Of a DNA stretch of 64,000 nucleotides, positions 62,071-64,000 are shown piece by piece. A program made the position numbers and the translations under genes. The stretch comes from an uncultured Anaeroplasmataceae bacterium (lineage in GTDB: Bacteria; Bacillota_I; Bacilli_A; Acholeplasmatales; Anaeroplasmataceae): positions 25,310 to 89,309 of the forward strand of contig CANQBD010000003.1 in NCBI GenBank assembly GCA_947589245.1, given 5' to 3'. Under the pieces are notes generated by a model. That model was given only the letters and a program-made list of their open reading frames with translations. It made no database searches and was not told the DNA's origin. How positions within the stretch are numbered: the first letter of the stretch is position 1; every line of letters begins with the position of its first letter.

Positions 62071-63336
62071 CTACTCCTTAAACAAATCAAAATATTTTAT
62101 GGTTGGAATAGCTCCATATTTACCTAATAAGTAATTCTTTTCATAATTTTCGTCTTTTCTAATCTTTACACCATCTTCATCAACAAAGTCAGCTAATGAA
62201 TATAGCTGAGAGATTCCATTAGGTTGCTTTTCAGTAAACCATATTTCATCTCTTCTTAAAAGATTTGCATTTAACTGCCATGAATCGTGTGTAGTGAATA
62301 TTAGCTGAGCATTATTAGGGTTCAATTCTTTATTCAAAAAAGTTTGAGTAAATACTCTTACGAGTAGTGGATGAAGCTTTGCATTAAGTTCATCAACAAC
62401 TAAAATTCCGCCAATAGATAATACTTCTTCCACCCAAGGATAAAGTGCAAACATTTTTAAAGTACCTGCTGATTCATACTGAAAAGGAATAGATGCTACA
62501 CCATTTCCATCTACCATTTGGTGAACTGCAAATATTTTAAATTGATTGTCTTCTTCTTTTTCTCCTTTTATTGTCTCAACTTTGAAACCAATAATAGACT
62601 CATCAAAAGAAGATAAATATTTTAAAACTTTTTTTCTAACCTTTTCGTCTGTTGCAAAATCTTCGGGTATCAACTGTGACAAAAAGAAATTCTCAACTGG
62701 TTGACCAAAATTGGCAAATTCATTGTTCATAAACCAATCTCTAACAAATTTTAATTTTTCAACCTTAAGTTTCGCACCTAGAGAAACTAAAAGAGTTTCT
62801 TTTTCTAAAGCAATCATTAAATTATCTTTAACCTTATTTGTGAAGCCAGTTAAATCAAGTTCATCTGTTTTTCTATTTCTATAAAATATTCTAGATGCTT
62901 CCTTAGCGGTTTTTGATTTCACATTCAACCATTCTTCTACAACTCCATTTATATCAATAGAAAATCCATAATTGTATGTTTTCTCTTTTGAATCAGAAGA
63001 ATCTATAAAATAAATTTCAAAAACAGATTCAGCGTCTTTCGCGTGATTATCAAAAAGAAAAGGAGTTGGTCTAACAAATCCATCTTTTTCTTTTTTAGAT
63101 GTATCTCCACCATAATTCAAAGAGTTCATAACATATTCATGCATATATCTAAATGCTTCTATTACATTAGATTTTCCTGAAGCATTTGCACCAAATATCG
63201 CAGCAATAGGTAATACTTGTTCTCCACCTGATTTAATAATGTGCTTATCATATTCACTTATTTTTGTTGCAGTCATATCTAGAGTTGTATCATCTCTAAA
63301 TGATTTATAATTCTTAAAATTAAATTGTAACAACAT
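62071..63336 (-). CDS. RloA-like AAA/OLD-type ATPase 2
   Basis: 421 residues from ATG at 63336 (GGTGG just upstream; the ATG at 63357 has no RBS). Walker A is FGANASGKSN (49-56), Walker B GGILVVDELNAKLHPLL, and the switch His FTTHD. The N-terminus MLLQFNFKNYKSFRDD and the split ATPase head are typical of RloA/AAA_21 proteins. It forms an operon with RloB 2 and the YobI-type NTPase. Likely a defence ATPase that senses infection and controls the RloB nuclease (inference). Confidence 0.88.
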   Translation of the reverse strand: MLLQFNFKNYKSFRDDTTLDMTATKISEYDKHIIKSGGEQVLPIAAIFGANASGKSNVIEAFRYMHEYVMNSLNYGGDTSKKEKDGFVRPTPFLFDNHAKDAESVFEIYFIDSSDSKEKTYNYGFSIDINGVVEEWLNVKSKTAKEASRIFYRNRKTDELDLTGFTNKVKDNLMIALEKETLLVSLGAKLKVEKLKFVRDWFMNNEFANFGQPVENFFLSQLIPEDFATDEKVRKKVLKYLSSFDESIIGFKVETIKGEKEEDNQFKIFAVHQMVDGNGVASIPFQYESAGTLKMFALYPWVEEVLSIGGILVVDELNAKLHPLLVRVFTQTFLNKELNPNNAQLIFTTHDSWQLNANLLRRDEIWFTEKQPNGISQLYSLADFVDEDGVKIRKDENYEKNYLLGKYGAIPTIKYFDLFKE

Positions 63337-63821
63337 AATACCACCTTTACCTTTCATTTATATTATATGCCAATAAAAAGAAAAAATCAACGTTTAATTG
63401 AGATTTTTTCTCATATTGACGTCGATTTTTAATTTGTAGTGATAAAAATTACACTTGATTCTACCAAACAACAATTTTATCTACTATTTCTCTTTGTTCG
63501 GTCGAAGTTCTTCTAAGATAAATGCGGGTTGTTTCAATTTATTGTGTAAAGGTACTTGATAAATAACAATAAAATTATAAAATGTTGTCCAAAAAGTTGT
63601 CCATCAAAATAGACTGATTTAATTCAATTTGAAATGATTTTCTACTTCTATCAATATATGAAAACCGAATAAAATTCGATATAGATAGTTTCAAACCATA
63701 CTGAAGATAACTCCAAAAGCGACGCTCTACTTATGATTAATATTCACAAAACATCTAGTCATAATTACCTTATTCTTCACATACTAGATAGATTGAGTTT
63801 TTCCCAAAAAACAGATGATTT

Positions 63822-63843
63822 CATCTAGTCATAATCTATTTCC
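63822..63843 (+). repeat. Direct repeat, right copy (with a third partial copy at 63752)
   Basis: CATCTAGTC-ATA-ATCTATT-TCC. CATCTAGTCATAAT also occurs at 63752-63765. The two outer copies bracket the ~6.2-kb block of orf127, YobI-type NTPase, RloB 2 and RloA 2. Confidence 0.55.
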
Positions 63844-63926
63844 AAATACAACCTCTAATGATTTTTTAGTATTTCAGGTTGATCAAAAACAATAACTATA
63901 TGATATGCAGAATTAAAAAAAAGGGG

Positions 63927-63965
63927 GCTGTTAAGAAACTAAAAAGTTTCTAACGGCTTCTTTTT
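63927..63965. terminator. Bidirectional terminator at the right edge
   Basis: GCTGTTAAGAAACT and AGTTTCTAACGGC arms with a 4-base loop; T-runs follow on the plus strand (CTTTTT) and on the minus strand (CCCCCTTTTTTTT). Confidence 0.75.
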
Positions 63966-64000
63966 GCTTTAAAAGGCACCTTTTTGATACAATTTGAGTA

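Larger units (their letters stand above)
63358..64000. other. Intergenic region at the right edge
   Basis: About 640 bases without a convincing gene. It contains the direct repeats described and a terminator at 63927-63965. It should also hold the minus-strand promoter for the RloA 2 operon, but no clear hexamer pair was picked. A short minus-strand frame near 63480-63620 (FWTTFYNFIVIYQVPL) might be a gene remnant; it was not called. Confidence 0.5.

Noticed and set aside
63480..63620. Possible integrase C-terminal remnant on the minus strand
   Set aside because: A short readable stretch (FWTTFYNFIVIYQVPL) has no recognisable catalytic motif and is too short to call.
1..64000. Mycoplasma-type code (TGA as Trp)
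   Set aside because: The LRR and defence genes resemble those of wall-less gut lineages, but several genes (for example potB, RloA 1 and the desulfurase) stop at TGA and Trp is read from TGG.
1..64000. CRISPR array, tRNA or rRNA genes
   Set aside because: No regularly spaced repeats and no tRNA- or rRNA-like sequence were recognised; the repeats seen are protein repeats or isolated inverted repeats.

Overview
The window is AT-rich DNA of a low-GC Gram-positive bacterium. It uses the standard code: TGA is a normal stop and tryptophan is TGG. Strong GGAGG-type ribosome binding sites, many lipoproteins with Cys-CxxC ribbon repeats, BspA/internalin-like leucine-rich repeats and an xylose pathway point to an uncultured gut member of the Bacilli (Erysipelotrichales/RF39-like). 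That placement is inference; no rRNA or marker gene is present.

1-12.5 kb: five minus-strand surface lipoproteins in two transcription units (LRR proteins, InlB-type repeats, a protein of seven CxxC-type repeats). 12.6-14.6 kb: a divergent LytTR response regulator and an AgrC-like kinase. 14.8-23.8 kb: an FtsX-type ABC exporter, an HD hydrolase that may be leaderless, a DUF697 membrane protein, a pectin methylesterase without signal peptide, a large unknown membrane protein and a GNAT enzyme. 23.9-28.1 kb: a complete spermidine/putrescine importer (potABCD). 28.4-35.7 kb: GT8 glycosyltransferase plus flippase-like protein, an acyltransferase, an esterase, xylose isomerase, xylulokinase and serine acetyltransferase.

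35.8-38.6 kb: a first RloA/RloB-type pair (ATPase plus Toprim-like protein) beside a decayed helicase remnant. 38.6-42.0 kb: two membrane proteins, one with an Xre-type DNA-binding domain.

42.2-63.4 kb is a defence island. Its core is a minus-strand operon (55.85 to 42.69 kb) with the gene order of type 4 BREX: BrxP (PAPS-reductase family with ferredoxin-like clusters), BrxC, PglZ, BrxL. An unknown 459-residue protein precedes BrxP. A 65-residue Cys protein, a complete IscS/DndA-type cysteine desulfurase and a 74-residue OB-fold-like protein follow BrxL. No methyltransferase is present, so the operon looks like a self-contained sulfur-based DNA modification/defence system; this is the main find. 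A convergent small RNA is predicted at its 3' end. Upstream lie a truncated DNA methyltransferase, an integrase remnant, a strong candidate type I toxin-antitoxin locus (56-residue peptide with an antisense RNA), a YobI-type membrane NTPase and a second RloA/RloB pair. The last block is bracketed by a near-identical direct repeat, and a ~40-bp repeat at the methyltransferase break point recurs near 6.3 kb, which suggests assembly by mobile elements.
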